The translations under genes were made by a program, and so were the position numbers. Shown one piece after another: positions 1 through 5,604 of a DNA stretch of 5,604 nt. The stretch's first letter is position 1; the number at the start of each line of letters is the position of its first letter. The DNA lies in NCBI GenBank assembly GCA_945874815.1, contig CAMCIE010000111.1:1-5604 (forward strand). The letters are read 5' to 3'. Origin of the DNA: an uncultured Bacteroidales bacterium. GTDB taxonomy: Bacteria; Bacteroidota; Bacteroidia; Bacteroidales; UBA932. The notes below the pieces were generated by a model. That model was not told the DNA's origin. It worked only from the letters and a program-made list of their open reading frames with translations, and did not search any database.

Positions 1-381
1 AAAGTCGGCTACATTGGCGAAGAGCTGGGCCGGGTCCGCAAGATATTTGTCCACATCGTTGAAATCTCCAAGGATGACGTCGCCCCAGAATATGAATTCG
101 TCGAGGGGCTCTGCCTTGGGATTGAGGGCACTGTAGCAGGAGTGCAATTCTATCAGTAGCCTCACCCTGTCCGATGCGGCACAGCCTGCGGCCTTTGCAA
201 AGAAATCGTTGATCGTGAACATCCCCGGCATTACGAAGGGCGCTCTGGAAGGCACCTCGCAGAGGTATTTCCGGAAAAACACCATCGACCTCCTGTTCGG
301 AAAGATAAAGCATTTCCTTTCAATATCCCCCTGAGCGCAATAATGCTCCGCAACCTGCCTGAGAAACGGTACGTTATTCAT
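1..381 (-). CDS. AddB-like PD-(D/E)XK nuclease family protein, N-terminal part
   Basis: Only the first 127 codons are present. The frame is open to the left edge, so the gene continues outside the window. The protein begins MNNVPFLRQVAEHY and contains CFIFPNRRSMVFFRKYL (residues 24-40), a degenerate nucleotide-binding-loop region, then FTINDFF and IFWGDVILGDFNDVDKYL (near 99-116). From memory of the family, this order matches the Bacteroidetes AddB-like protein of about 950 residues: an inactivated superfamily I helicase with a C-terminal PD-(D/E)XK nuclease. It usually partners a UvrD/AddA-type helicase in double-strand-break end processing. The nuclease domain would lie beyond the window and cannot be checked. 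The ATG at 381-379 was chosen because upstream ATGs at 392 and 388 are out of frame and stop at once. It is co-oriented with the repressor gene 56 bases upstream but has its own promoter. It is probably a chromosomal housekeeping neighbour unrelated to the sugar operon. Confidence 0.72.
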   Translation of the reverse strand, partial: MNNVPFLRQVAEHYCAQGDIERKCFIFPNRRSMVFFRKYLCEVPSRAPFVMPGMFTINDFFAKAAGCAASDRVRLLIELHSCYSALNPKAEPLDEFIFWGDVILGDFNDVDKYLADPAQLFANVADF

Positions 382-402
382 AAACCATTCATTTTTCCAC
401 CT

Positions 403-434
403 CAAATATATGGGATTTCAAGGTGAAAAACAAA
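403..434 (-). promoter_or_regulatory. Bacteroidetes-type promoter for the AddB-like gene
   Basis: On the minus strand a TTTG box (434-431) is followed after 20 bases by TATATTTG (410-403), an exact match to the Bacteroidetes sigma-ABfr pattern TTTG-N19..21-TAnnTTTG. Transcription would start near 396, giving a leader of about 15 bases before the ATG at 381. It lies in the 56-base gap after the repressor stop codon. The AddB-like gene therefore probably has its own transcription start, independent of repressor expression. This is inferred from motif match only. Confidence 0.62.
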
Positions 435-437
435 AGG

Positions 438-1193
438 TCAGATGATGCCGATTGACATTTCCCTGAGCTTTGCCCTTACGTTATCGGTAATTTTGTCATC
501 GCATATTATCGCATCTACCAGCGAAATACGTCCGAGTGAAGCAAAGGATGAATAACCGAATTTCGAAGAATCTGCAAGAAGATAGACTTTCTTTGCTGCC
601 CTTATCATGTTCGACTTTACTCCCAGGTCACTGAAACTAGGATAGGTCAGCTGAAAATCCTTTGATATTCCTGCGGTTGCAAGGAAAAGCTTCTGAACAT
701 TGAAATTCTTGAAGACTGATGCAGCCAGTTCTCCCGTGAGCGAAAGGGTCGGGGCCTTGAATTCTCCGCCGGATACAATCAGGTGGATTCCAGGATTGGA
801 ACCGAGGATATATGCGATGTTCAGTGCATTGGTGATGACCGTGAGATTCCTGAAGTCCACGAGAAGTTTGGCCAGTTCGGTGGTTGTGGAGCCTGAATCA
901 AGAATTATGGTATCCCCTTCTTCAATGAAGGTGACTGCTTTCTTTGCGATTTCTTTCTTTTCTTCCAGATGATTCTGGTTGAGCAGAGTACCTGTATTTG
1001 CAAATGAATCAAATTCCTTGAGGAATGCCCCGCCGTATTCCCTTTGGATGTAGCCAGCTTTTTCAAGTGCTTCAAGATCCTGTCTTATAGTGACATCGGA
1101 TACTTCAAAGAGTTCTGCAAGCTTCTGTACCTTGGCGTGACCGTCTTCGCGAATCAGATTCAAGATGCTCATTCGTCTTTGATTGAGAGCCAT
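438..1193 (-). CDS. DeoR/GlpR-family transcriptional repressor
   Basis: Complete protein of 251 residues, the usual size for DeoR-family sugar regulators. The N-terminal winged helix-turn-helix spans about residues 6-57 (RRMSILNLI, VQKLAELFEVSDVTIRQDLEAL, REYGGAF). The C-terminal sugar-phosphate-sensing domain, related to the ribose-5-phosphate isomerase fold, shows DSGSTTTE (99-106), VITNALNIA (119-127), SGGEF (141-145) and the near-invariant ADSSKFG (207-213). Members normally repress nearby catabolic operons and release DNA on binding a phosphorylated sugar. An upstream in-frame ATG at 1289 was rejected: it would add 32 residues not found in the family and span the repressor's own promoter. 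The ATG at 1193 gives the standard family N-terminus. The gene is divergent from the transketolase/kinase/isomerase operon and shares its control region, so it most likely represses that operon and possibly itself. The effector is unknown; a ketose phosphate made by the adjacent kinase is the best guess. Confidence 0.93.
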   Translation of the reverse strand: MALNQRRMSILNLIREDGHAKVQKLAELFEVSDVTIRQDLEALEKAGYIQREYGGAFLKEFDSFANTGTLLNQNHLEEKKEIAKKAVTFIEEGDTIILDSGSTTTELAKLLVDFRNLTVITNALNIAYILGSNPGIHLIVSGGEFKAPTLSLTGELAASVFKNFNVQKLFLATAGISKDFQLTYPSFSDLGVKSNMIRAAKKVYLLADSSKFGYSSFASLGRISLVDAIICDDKITDNVRAKLREMSIGII

Positions 1194-1213
1194 AAGTTTA
1201 AGATTTGGTTCCG

Positions 1214-1247
1214 CAAATCTACTAAAAATAATTCTAAATACGGCAAA
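1214..1247 (-). promoter_or_regulatory. Bacteroidetes-type promoter for the DeoR-family repressor
   Basis: On the minus strand TTTG (1247-1244) is followed after 22 bases by TAGATTTG (1221-1214), matching the TAnnTTTG -7 element. The spacer is one or two bases longer than the usual 19-21, so it may be weaker than the opposing promoter. Transcription would start near 1207, leaving about 14 bases of leader before the ATG at 1193. No Shine-Dalgarno sequence is seen, as is normal in this phylum. Confidence 0.55.
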
Positions 1248-1309
1248 AGTAAAGGAAGATATAACTTTCGAACGAAAGAAAATTTTCAAAAAACTTTCGT
1301 TTACTTTTG
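1244..1309. repeat. Inverted repeat spanning both -33 boxes
   Basis: CAAAAGTAAA (1244-1253) and TTTACTTTTG (1300-1309) are perfect 10-base inverted copies separated by 46 bases. The outer TTTG of each arm is the -33 box of one of the two divergent promoters, so both promoters share the extended upstream element TTTACTTTTG. The symmetry may reflect a shared promoter context or a pair of protein-binding half-sites. The sequence cannot tell these apart. Confidence 0.5.
1264..1301. promoter_or_regulatory. Candidate DeoR-family operator cluster
   Basis: Three copies of the half-site CTTTCG or its complement lie between the divergent promoters: CTTTCG at 1265-1270, CGAAAG at 1273-1278 and CTTTCG at 1294-1299. 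The first two form a tight dyad, CTTTCG-AA-CGAAAG. The second and third form AACGAAAG-N15-CTTTCGTT (1271-1278 and 1294-1301). AACTTTCG also recurs as a direct repeat 29 bases apart (1263-1270 and 1292-1299), and GAAAATTTTC (1278-1287) is a perfect palindrome. DeoR-family repressors commonly bind repeated or inverted half-sites in such divergent regions. The position just upstream of the operon's -33 box suits repression or looping. That the adjacent repressor binds here is inference. Confidence 0.5.
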
Positions 1310-1336
1310 GTTTTTAATTTCGATTGCTTATATTTG
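1306..1336 (+). promoter_or_regulatory. Bacteroidetes-type promoter for the sugar operon
   Basis: TTTG (1306-1309), a 19-base spacer and TATATTTG (1329-1336) match the Bacteroidetes promoter consensus exactly. Transcription would start near 1343, about 24 bases before the ATG at 1367. The leader is A-rich with no Shine-Dalgarno sequence. This is the only convincing promoter seen for the four rightward genes. Confidence 0.7.
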
Positions 1337-1366
1337 CCTCCGCAAAACCAACATAGCAATAACAAA

Positions 1367-2206
1367 ATGCAAGTAACCGATTTACAATTACAAGCCGAAA
1401 AATGCAGAAAAAGGCTCCTGGAAGTCATCTACAGGGCAAAGGCAGGACATACGGGAGGCGATCTTTCGATTCTCAACACCCTGACTGCATTGTATTTCCA
1501 CACAATGAATGTGGAAACAGGCAACTTGGATTCGCCTGACCGCGACAGGTTCATTCTCAGCAAAGGGCACTGCGTGGAAGCATTGTTTGTTGTTCTGGAG
1601 GCAAAAGGAATCCTTTCCAAGGAAACACTTGACACCTTGGGACAGTTCGATTCTCCTCTTGCCGGCCACCCGACAGTCAATGTTCCCGGCATTGAGGTTT
1701 GTTCCGGAGCTTTGGGACACGGTCTGTCAATCGGTGTGGGCATGGCAATCGCCGCCAAGATGGATAAAAGAGCCTACAAGACCTTTGTTGTCATGGGTGA
1801 CGGAGAACAAGGGGAAGGTTCGATCTACGAGGCGATGATGGCGGCCAACCAGTACAATCTGGACAATCTGGTCGCAATCATTGATCGCAACAGGCTTCAG
1901 ATCAGCGGCAATACGGAGAATGTCATGGCATTGGACGACCTTCATTCAAGATGGTCTTCATTCGGATGGGATGTCATGGACATGGACGGTGACAGGATGG
2001 AAGACATTGTTTCCAAGATGGATTCCATCGACTACAACAACGGCAAGCCACACCTTATCCTTGCAAACACGACAAAGGGAAAGGGTGTTTCATTCATGGA
2101 AAACGTTGCCAAATGGCACCATGGCGTTCCTACAGAAGAACAGTACAGGACTGCCGTTGCGGAAATAGAAGATAATATTAATAAGTTACTGAACTATGGA
2201 AAATAA
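1367..2206 (+). CDS. Transketolase, N-terminal (TPP-binding) subunit
   Basis: Complete protein of 279 residues, the normal size for the N-terminal half of a split transketolase. It binds thiamine diphosphate and a divalent metal and, with the C-terminal subunit, transfers a two-carbon ketol unit from a ketose phosphate to an aldose phosphate in the cytoplasm. Visible family features are AKAGHTGGD with His28, FILSKGHC with His68, GHP with His101, GALGHG (114-119), and the TPP motif starting GDGEQGEG (144-151) and ending at IDRNR with Asn175. WHHGVP (250-255) carries the expected late active-site histidine. The upstream in-frame ATG at 1307 was rejected because it lies inside the promoter. The ATG at 1367 gives a normal N-terminus and a short leader. 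The gene ends inside the start of the C-terminal subunit gene, implying coupled translation. Its place beside a kinase and an isomerase suggests a dedicated catabolic enzyme rather than the housekeeping pentose-phosphate transketolase. AptA of apulose-4-phosphate transketolase is one possible relative; this is not demonstrated. Confidence 0.92.
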   Translation: MQVTDLQLQAEKCRKRLLEVIYRAKAGHTGGDLSILNTLTALYFHTMNVETGNLDSPDRDRFILSKGHCVEALFVVLEAKGILSKETLDTLGQFDSPLAGHPTVNVPGIEVCSGALGHGLSIGVGMAIAAKMDKRAYKTFVVMGDGEQGEGSIYEAMMAANQYNLDNLVAIIDRNRLQISGNTENVMALDDLHSRWSSFGWDVMDMDGDRMEDIVSKMDSIDYNNGKPHLILANTTKGKGVSFMENVAKWHHGVPTEEQYRTAVAEIEDNINKLLNYGK

Positions 2207-3128
2207 CATTGCCTGCAGAAAGAGCTTCACGGATACTCTCCTTTCTCTTGCACGCGAGGACAAGGACATCGTCGCTCTGGCTACGGATTCAAGAGGTTCC
2301 GTAACCCTTACCGACTTTGCGAATGAACTGCCCGGACAGTTCATCGAATGCGGCATCGCAGAACAGGATGCAGTAGGTATTTCGGCAGGTCTGGCACACA
2401 GCGGAAAGAAGGTATTCTGCTGCGGCCCTGCTTGCTTTTATGTAGCTCGCAGCCTTGAGCAGGTCAAGGTAGATCTGGCATACAGCCAGAATCCTGCAAC
2501 CATTCTGGGAGTCAGCGGAGGTGTGGCATACGGCGCTCTAGGAACAACTCATCACAGTCTTCACGACATCGCGGTTCTCAGGACATTCCCGGGCATGTCC
2601 ATCTTCCTTCCAAGTGATGCACGTCTTACGGCAGAGCTTGTGAAGTTGCTTGTCGATTATCCTTATCCTGCTTATGTACGAGTAGGCCGTGCAGCCGTTC
2701 CTGACGTATATACAGACGAGAACGTCCGTTTCGAAATCGGAAAGGCCAATATCGTTCATGAAGGAAACGACATTGCCATAATTGCCACCGGTGAGACTGT
2801 ATATCATGCATTGACAGCAGCCAGGGAGCTTGAAAAGGAAAATATCCATGCAAGAGTCCTTGACCTTTCAAGCATCAAGCCTTTTGACAAGGAAGCCGTA
2901 CTGAAAGCAGCATCTGAAACCGGAAGGATAGTGACGGTGGAGGAGCACAGCATTTTCGGCGGCCTTGGAGCGCTTGTCACTGAAGCCATTTCAGAGAATC
3001 CGGTACCGGTGAAGATTCTCGGAATTCCTGATGAAAATGTGATCCACGGCACATCGCCTCAGATATTCAGACACTATGGCATTGACCATGAGGGCATTGC
3101 AGCCACAGTCCGCGAATTCGTCAAATAA
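2196..3128 (+). CDS. Transketolase, C-terminal subunit
   Basis: Complete protein of 310 residues holding the pyrimidine-binding and C-terminal domains of a split transketolase. ECGIAEQDAVG (51-61) carries Glu56, the likely catalytic glutamate that activates the TPP aminopyrimidine. GTTHHSLHD (116-124) carries the substrate histidine. PAYVRVGR (158-165) matches the phosphate-contacting region of transketolases. LSSIKPFD (224-231) and VEEHSIFGGLG (248-258) mark the C-terminal domain. The IAEQ form is shared with DXS, but the separate N-terminal subunit of 279 residues and the operon favour a split transketolase. It starts 11 bases before the preceding gene's stop in the +1 frame, so the two chains are probably made in equal amounts by translational coupling. 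Only 7 bases separate it from the kinase gene. The active site should form between the two subunits. The substrate cannot be read from the sequence. Confidence 0.92.
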   Translation: MENNIACRKSFTDTLLSLAREDKDIVALATDSRGSVTLTDFANELPGQFIECGIAEQDAVGISAGLAHSGKKVFCCGPACFYVARSLEQVKVDLAYSQNPATILGVSGGVAYGALGTTHHSLHDIAVLRTFPGMSIFLPSDARLTAELVKLLVDYPYPAYVRVGRAAVPDVYTDENVRFEIGKANIVHEGNDIAIIATGETVYHALTAARELEKENIHARVLDLSSIKPFDKEAVLKAASETGRIVTVEEHSIFGGLGALVTEAISENPVPVKILGIPDENVIHGTSPQIFRHYGIDHEGIAATVREFVK

Positions 3129-3135
3129 TAGTCCT

Positions 3136-4614
3136 ATGGAAACAAGAGTTATTTCAATTGACCAGAGCACTCAGTCCACCAAGGGATTTGTTTTCGATGA
3201 AAAAGGAACTATCCTCAGCCGTGCAAGCCTTGCCCACAAGCAGATTTATCCGCGCTCAGGTTTTGTGGAGCATGACCCTGAGGAAATCTACAGGAACACT
3301 GTCAATGTAATCAGAGAACTGACAGGCAACTGCCCTGACGAGAATGTAAACTGGTCGATTGCCATCACCAACCAGAGGGAAACCGTAGTTGTGTGGAACA
3401 AAATCACCGGAAAGCCGGTCTGCAATGCAGTCGTATGGCAGTGCACCAGAGGCGAAGAAATCTGCAACAGACTAAAGGAAGAAGGATATTCGGATACTTT
3501 CAAGCAGAAAAGCGGCCTTCTGATCGACCCTTATTTCTCAGCCAGCGGAGTGAAATGGGTGCTTGACAACGTGGAAGGTGTAAGGCAGGCTGCTGAAAAA
3601 GGAGAAATCCTCATGGGCACAATTGAAACCTGGCTTATCTGGAAGCTGACTGAAGGACGCAGCCACGTTACCGACTACACCAATGCATCCAGAACCCTTC
3701 TGTTCAATATCCACACCATGGACTGGGACCGGGAACTGCTTGACATTATGACCATTCCGGCTTCAATGCTTGCAAAGCCTCTTCCAAGCGATGCTGTTTT
3801 CGGACAGACCACCGTCGAAGGACTTTTCAGCCGGAACATTCAGATAGCTGGCGCAATCGGAGACTCGCACGGAGCTCTTGTCGGTCAGATGTGCTTCACT
3901 GAAGGACTTGGAAAGGCCACATACGGTACAGGTTCTTCCGTCATGGTCAATATCGGAGAAAAGTATTCCGATGCTCCTGAAGGTCTTGTTACTTCAGTAG
4001 GTTTTGCGGCACTTGGAAAAGTCTTCTATGGATTTGAGGGAAACATACACTGCACGGGAATGACGGTCAGCTGGCTGGTGAATGAACTGAAGCTCATCAG
4101 TGATGCAAGCCAGATTGAGGCAATTGCCACTTCAGTGGAAAACAACGCAGGTGTATATTTCGTCCCTGCATTCGCAGGTCTCGGGGCACCATGGTGGAGG
4201 CCTAAGGCAAAAGCTGTGATCAGCGGGCTCAGCCTTGGAACAGGACTTCCACATGTCTGCAGGGCAGCCCTTGAGTCCATTGGATTCCAGGTGACAGACC
4301 TTATAAAGGCAATGACAGAGACTGCAGGCATACAGCTCAGGGAACTCAGGGTTGACGGAGGCCCTACAAAGAACAATTTCCTGATGCAGTTCCAGTCCGA
4401 CCTTCTTGGAGTACCGGTCGTACGTTCTGAAATCGAAGATGCTTCAGCATTCGGAGCATTCATAATGAATGGATTCGCAAGGGGAACATGGTCTTCTTTC
4501 GACCAACCTGCATCTCTGGCAAACTTCAATCAGGCCATCGTTCCTCAGACAAATGAAAATACGCTTTCCGCATACAAAGGATGGAGGGAAGCAGTTGAAC
4601 AGTTAATGAAATAA
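3136..4614 (+). CDS. FGGY-family carbohydrate kinase, glycerol-kinase-like
   Basis: Complete protein of 492 residues, typical for FGGY kinases, which phosphorylate a sugar or polyol with ATP. The phosphate-binding loop is DQSTQSTKG (9-17). NQRET (79-83), VWQC (100-103), DPYFS (131-135), TDYTNASRTLLFNIHT (179-194), GTGSS (264-268) and DGGP..NNFLMQFQSDLLG (408-425) follow the glycerol kinase layout closely. The catalytic base is Asp243 in GDSHGAL. Against E. coli GlpK, the glycerol contacts Arg83, Glu84, Tyr135 and Asp245 are kept (Arg81, Glu82, Tyr133, Asp243). Gln246 is replaced by Ser244 and Phe270 by Ser268, which should enlarge and alter the pocket. A ketose or polyol larger than glycerol is therefore the more likely substrate, in line with the adjacent transketolase and isomerase; automatic annotation as glycerol kinase may be wrong. 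The in-frame ATG at 3076 lies within the preceding gene and gives a foreign N-terminus, so 3136 was chosen. The residue alignment is from memory. Confidence 0.9.
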   Translation: METRVISIDQSTQSTKGFVFDEKGTILSRASLAHKQIYPRSGFVEHDPEEIYRNTVNVIRELTGNCPDENVNWSIAITNQRETVVVWNKITGKPVCNAVVWQCTRGEEICNRLKEEGYSDTFKQKSGLLIDPYFSASGVKWVLDNVEGVRQAAEKGEILMGTIETWLIWKLTEGRSHVTDYTNASRTLLFNIHTMDWDRELLDIMTIPASMLAKPLPSDAVFGQTTVEGLFSRNIQIAGAIGDSHGALVGQMCFTEGLGKATYGTGSSVMVNIGEKYSDAPEGLVTSVGFAALGKVFYGFEGNIHCTGMTVSWLVNELKLISDASQIEAIATSVENNAGVYFVPAFAGLGAPWWRPKAKAVISGLSLGTGLPHVCRAALESIGFQVTDLIKAMTETAGIQLRELRVDGGPTKNNFLMQFQSDLLGVPVVRSEIEDASAFGAFIMNGFARGTWSSFDQPASLANFNQAIVPQTNENTLSAYKGWREAVEQLMK

Positions 4615-4636
4615 TAACACACAATTAACCAATACA

Positions 4637-5604
4637 ATGAAAAAGAACATCAAAAAGAGAATGTGTTTCGGTGTAATCATCGGCACAAGGGCATATTTCA
4701 ATTCAGCACTTGCTACAGATGTAAGAAAGCAGCTTCTGAAAACTCTCGACGACCTTGGATATGACTATGTCATTCTCCCTGAGGATGCTACGCCAACAGG
4801 AAGCAGCAGCATCGAGACACGTGAAGACGGTCTCAAATGTGCAGAGCTTTTCCGTCAGAACCGCGACCGCATCGACGGTATCATCGTTTCTCTTCCTAAC
4901 TTCGGCTTTGAAATCGGTATCATCAACGCCATCAGCGTTGCCGACCTCAGAGTCCCTGTGCTTGTTCAGGCATGTGATGACGATAATGACAAGGTTGACC
5001 TTGACAGCCGCCGCGATGCATTCTGCGGCAAGATTTCTGTCTGCAACAACCTCTATCAGTACGGTATTCCTTTCACAGACACTACAATCCATACATATTC
5101 AATCTATTCTCCGCTTCTGGCAGAGGACCTCAGGAAATTCGCCGGAGTCTGCCGCGTAGTCAACGGACTCAAACATTGCCGTATCGGTCAGATCGGAACC
5201 CGTCCGCTCGGCTTCAACACCTGCCGCGCAAGTGAGAAGCTTCTCCAGGCATCAGGAATCACAGTCGTTCCTGCCGACCTCTCAGAGATTCTCTTCGCAG
5301 CAGAGGCCATCGCTGACGATGATCCTGAACTCGTTGAGAAAATGTCAAGTCTGCGCTGCTATGCTGCCGTGCCGGACAACTATCAGGACAAGGTCATCAA
5401 GATCGGCAAACTCGGAGTGGCAATCGACAGATGGATTGAGGCTCAGCAGGTTGACGCCGTTGCAATGCAGTGCTGGGATTCACTTGAGCTCAACTACGGC
5501 TGCGCTTCATGTTCAGTAATGAGTATGCTCAGTGAGAGACTCATCCCTGCAGCTTGTGAGACAGATATCGCAGGTGCAGTCTCAATGCTCGCCCTCACCC
5601 TTGC
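4637..5604 (+). CDS. L-fucose/L-arabinose isomerase-like protein, 3' end missing
   Basis: 322 complete codons are visible and the frame is open at the right edge; relatives of this type are about 450-500 residues. Visible features are FGVIIGTRAYFN (11-22), ETREDGLKCAELF (60-72), IDGIIVSLPNFG (79-90), the region DSRRDAFCGK, CNNLYQYGIPFT (136-147), RIGQIGTRPLGFNT (182-195), QCWDSLELNYGC (278-289) and ACETDIAGAVSML (306-318). This order fits the FucI/AraA-like ketol isomerase group (COG2407-type). By alignment from memory, Glu308 in CETD corresponds to the metal ligand Glu337 of E. coli FucI. The other two ligands, equivalent to Asp361 and His528, would lie past the window. Such enzymes interconvert an aldose and a ketose using Mn2+ or a similar metal. 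The gene follows the kinase stop by 22 bases with an A-rich leader and no Shine-Dalgarno, so it belongs to the same operon. It probably makes the ketose that the kinase phosphorylates. The exact sugar is unknown, and a non-isomerase role is possible because the group has many uncharacterised members. Confidence 0.85.
   Translation, partial: MKKNIKKRMCFGVIIGTRAYFNSALATDVRKQLLKTLDDLGYDYVILPEDATPTGSSSIETREDGLKCAELFRQNRDRIDGIIVSLPNFGFEIGIINAISVADLRVPVLVQACDDDNDKVDLDSRRDAFCGKISVCNNLYQYGIPFTDTTIHTYSIYSPLLAEDLRKFAGVCRVVNGLKHCRIGQIGTRPLGFNTCRASEKLLQASGITVVPADLSEILFAAEAIADDDPELVEKMSSLRCYAAVPDNYQDKVIKIGKLGVAIDRWIEAQQVDAVAMQCWDSLELNYGCASCSVMSMLSERLIPAACETDIAGAVSMLALTL

Noticed and set aside
378..392. 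Four-codon leader peptide (MNGL) whose stop overlaps the AddB-like start codon as ATGA
   Set aside because: It is too short to judge and could arise by chance; no attenuator-like structure accompanies it.
1194..1289. N-terminal extension of the repressor from an in-frame ATG at 1289 (minus strand)
   Set aside because: The extra 32 residues are absent from DeoR-family proteins and would span the likely -33 and -7 boxes; the ATG at 1193 gives the normal family start.
1307..1366. N-terminal extension of the transketolase N-terminal subunit from the ATG at 1307
   Set aside because: The stretch overlaps the TTTG and TATATTTG promoter boxes, so this ATG would lie upstream of the transcript start.
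2196..2206. Programmed frameshift fusing the two transketolase halves
   Set aside because: A +1 shift would be needed and no recognisable slippery site or stimulatory structure was seen; a good ATG is present and separate subunits are common for this family.
3076..3135. Longer kinase starting at the ATG at 3076 inside the preceding gene
   Set aside because: FGGY kinases begin just before the phosphate loop; the ATG at 3136 puts the loop at residue 9, as expected, and the extension is a read-through of the preceding gene in another frame.
4026..4529. Open frame of 167 codons antisense to the kinase gene
   Set aside because: It lies wholly within a well-supported kinase gene, shows no recognisable motif, and is explained by the codon composition of the opposite strand.
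3136..4614. A plain glycerol utilisation locus (GlpR plus GlpK)
   Set aside because: No glycerol facilitator or glycerol-3-phosphate dehydrogenase is seen, two glycerol-contact residues are changed, and the neighbours are a split transketolase and a sugar isomerase.

Overview
The window comes from a Bacteroidetes (Bacteroidota) bacterium, probably a Bacteroidales-type gut or animal-associated member. Three promoter-like elements have the characteristic form TTTG, about 20 bases, then TAnnTTTG. Start codons lack Shine-Dalgarno sequences and follow A-rich leaders. The leftmost gene resembles the AddB-like nuclease protein typical of this phylum. The species cannot be named from the sequence.

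Left part, minus strand: the first 381 bases encode the N-terminal 127 residues of an AddB-like PD-(D/E)XK nuclease family (DNA repair) protein, cut by the window edge. It has its own promoter just downstream of a complete DeoR-family repressor gene (438-1193, minus). Middle: an AT-rich divergent control region of 173 bases (1194-1366) carries one promoter for the repressor and one for the rightward operon. Between the two promoters lie several CTTTCG-type half-sites that are good operator candidates.

Right part, plus strand: a tight operon of four genes. They encode a transketolase N-terminal (TPP-binding) subunit, a transketolase C-terminal subunit overlapping it by 11 bases, an FGGY kinase of glycerol-kinase type, and an L-fucose/L-arabinose isomerase-like protein that runs off the right edge.

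The gene set reads as a sugar catabolic cassette. The inferred route is an aldose isomerised to a ketose, the ketose phosphorylated, and the ketose phosphate cleaved by a dedicated split transketolase that hands a two-carbon unit to glyceraldehyde 3-phosphate, all under a DeoR repressor that usually senses a phosphorylated intermediate. The kinase keeps the general glycerol-kinase fold motifs but differs at two positions that contact glycerol, so the substrate is probably not glycerol. The closest described logic is the kinase/split-transketolase route for D-apiose. That substrate is a hypothesis here, not something the sequence proves. No RNA genes, mobile elements, CRISPR arrays or clear intrinsic terminators were seen, and no gene-free stretch exceeds 300 bases.
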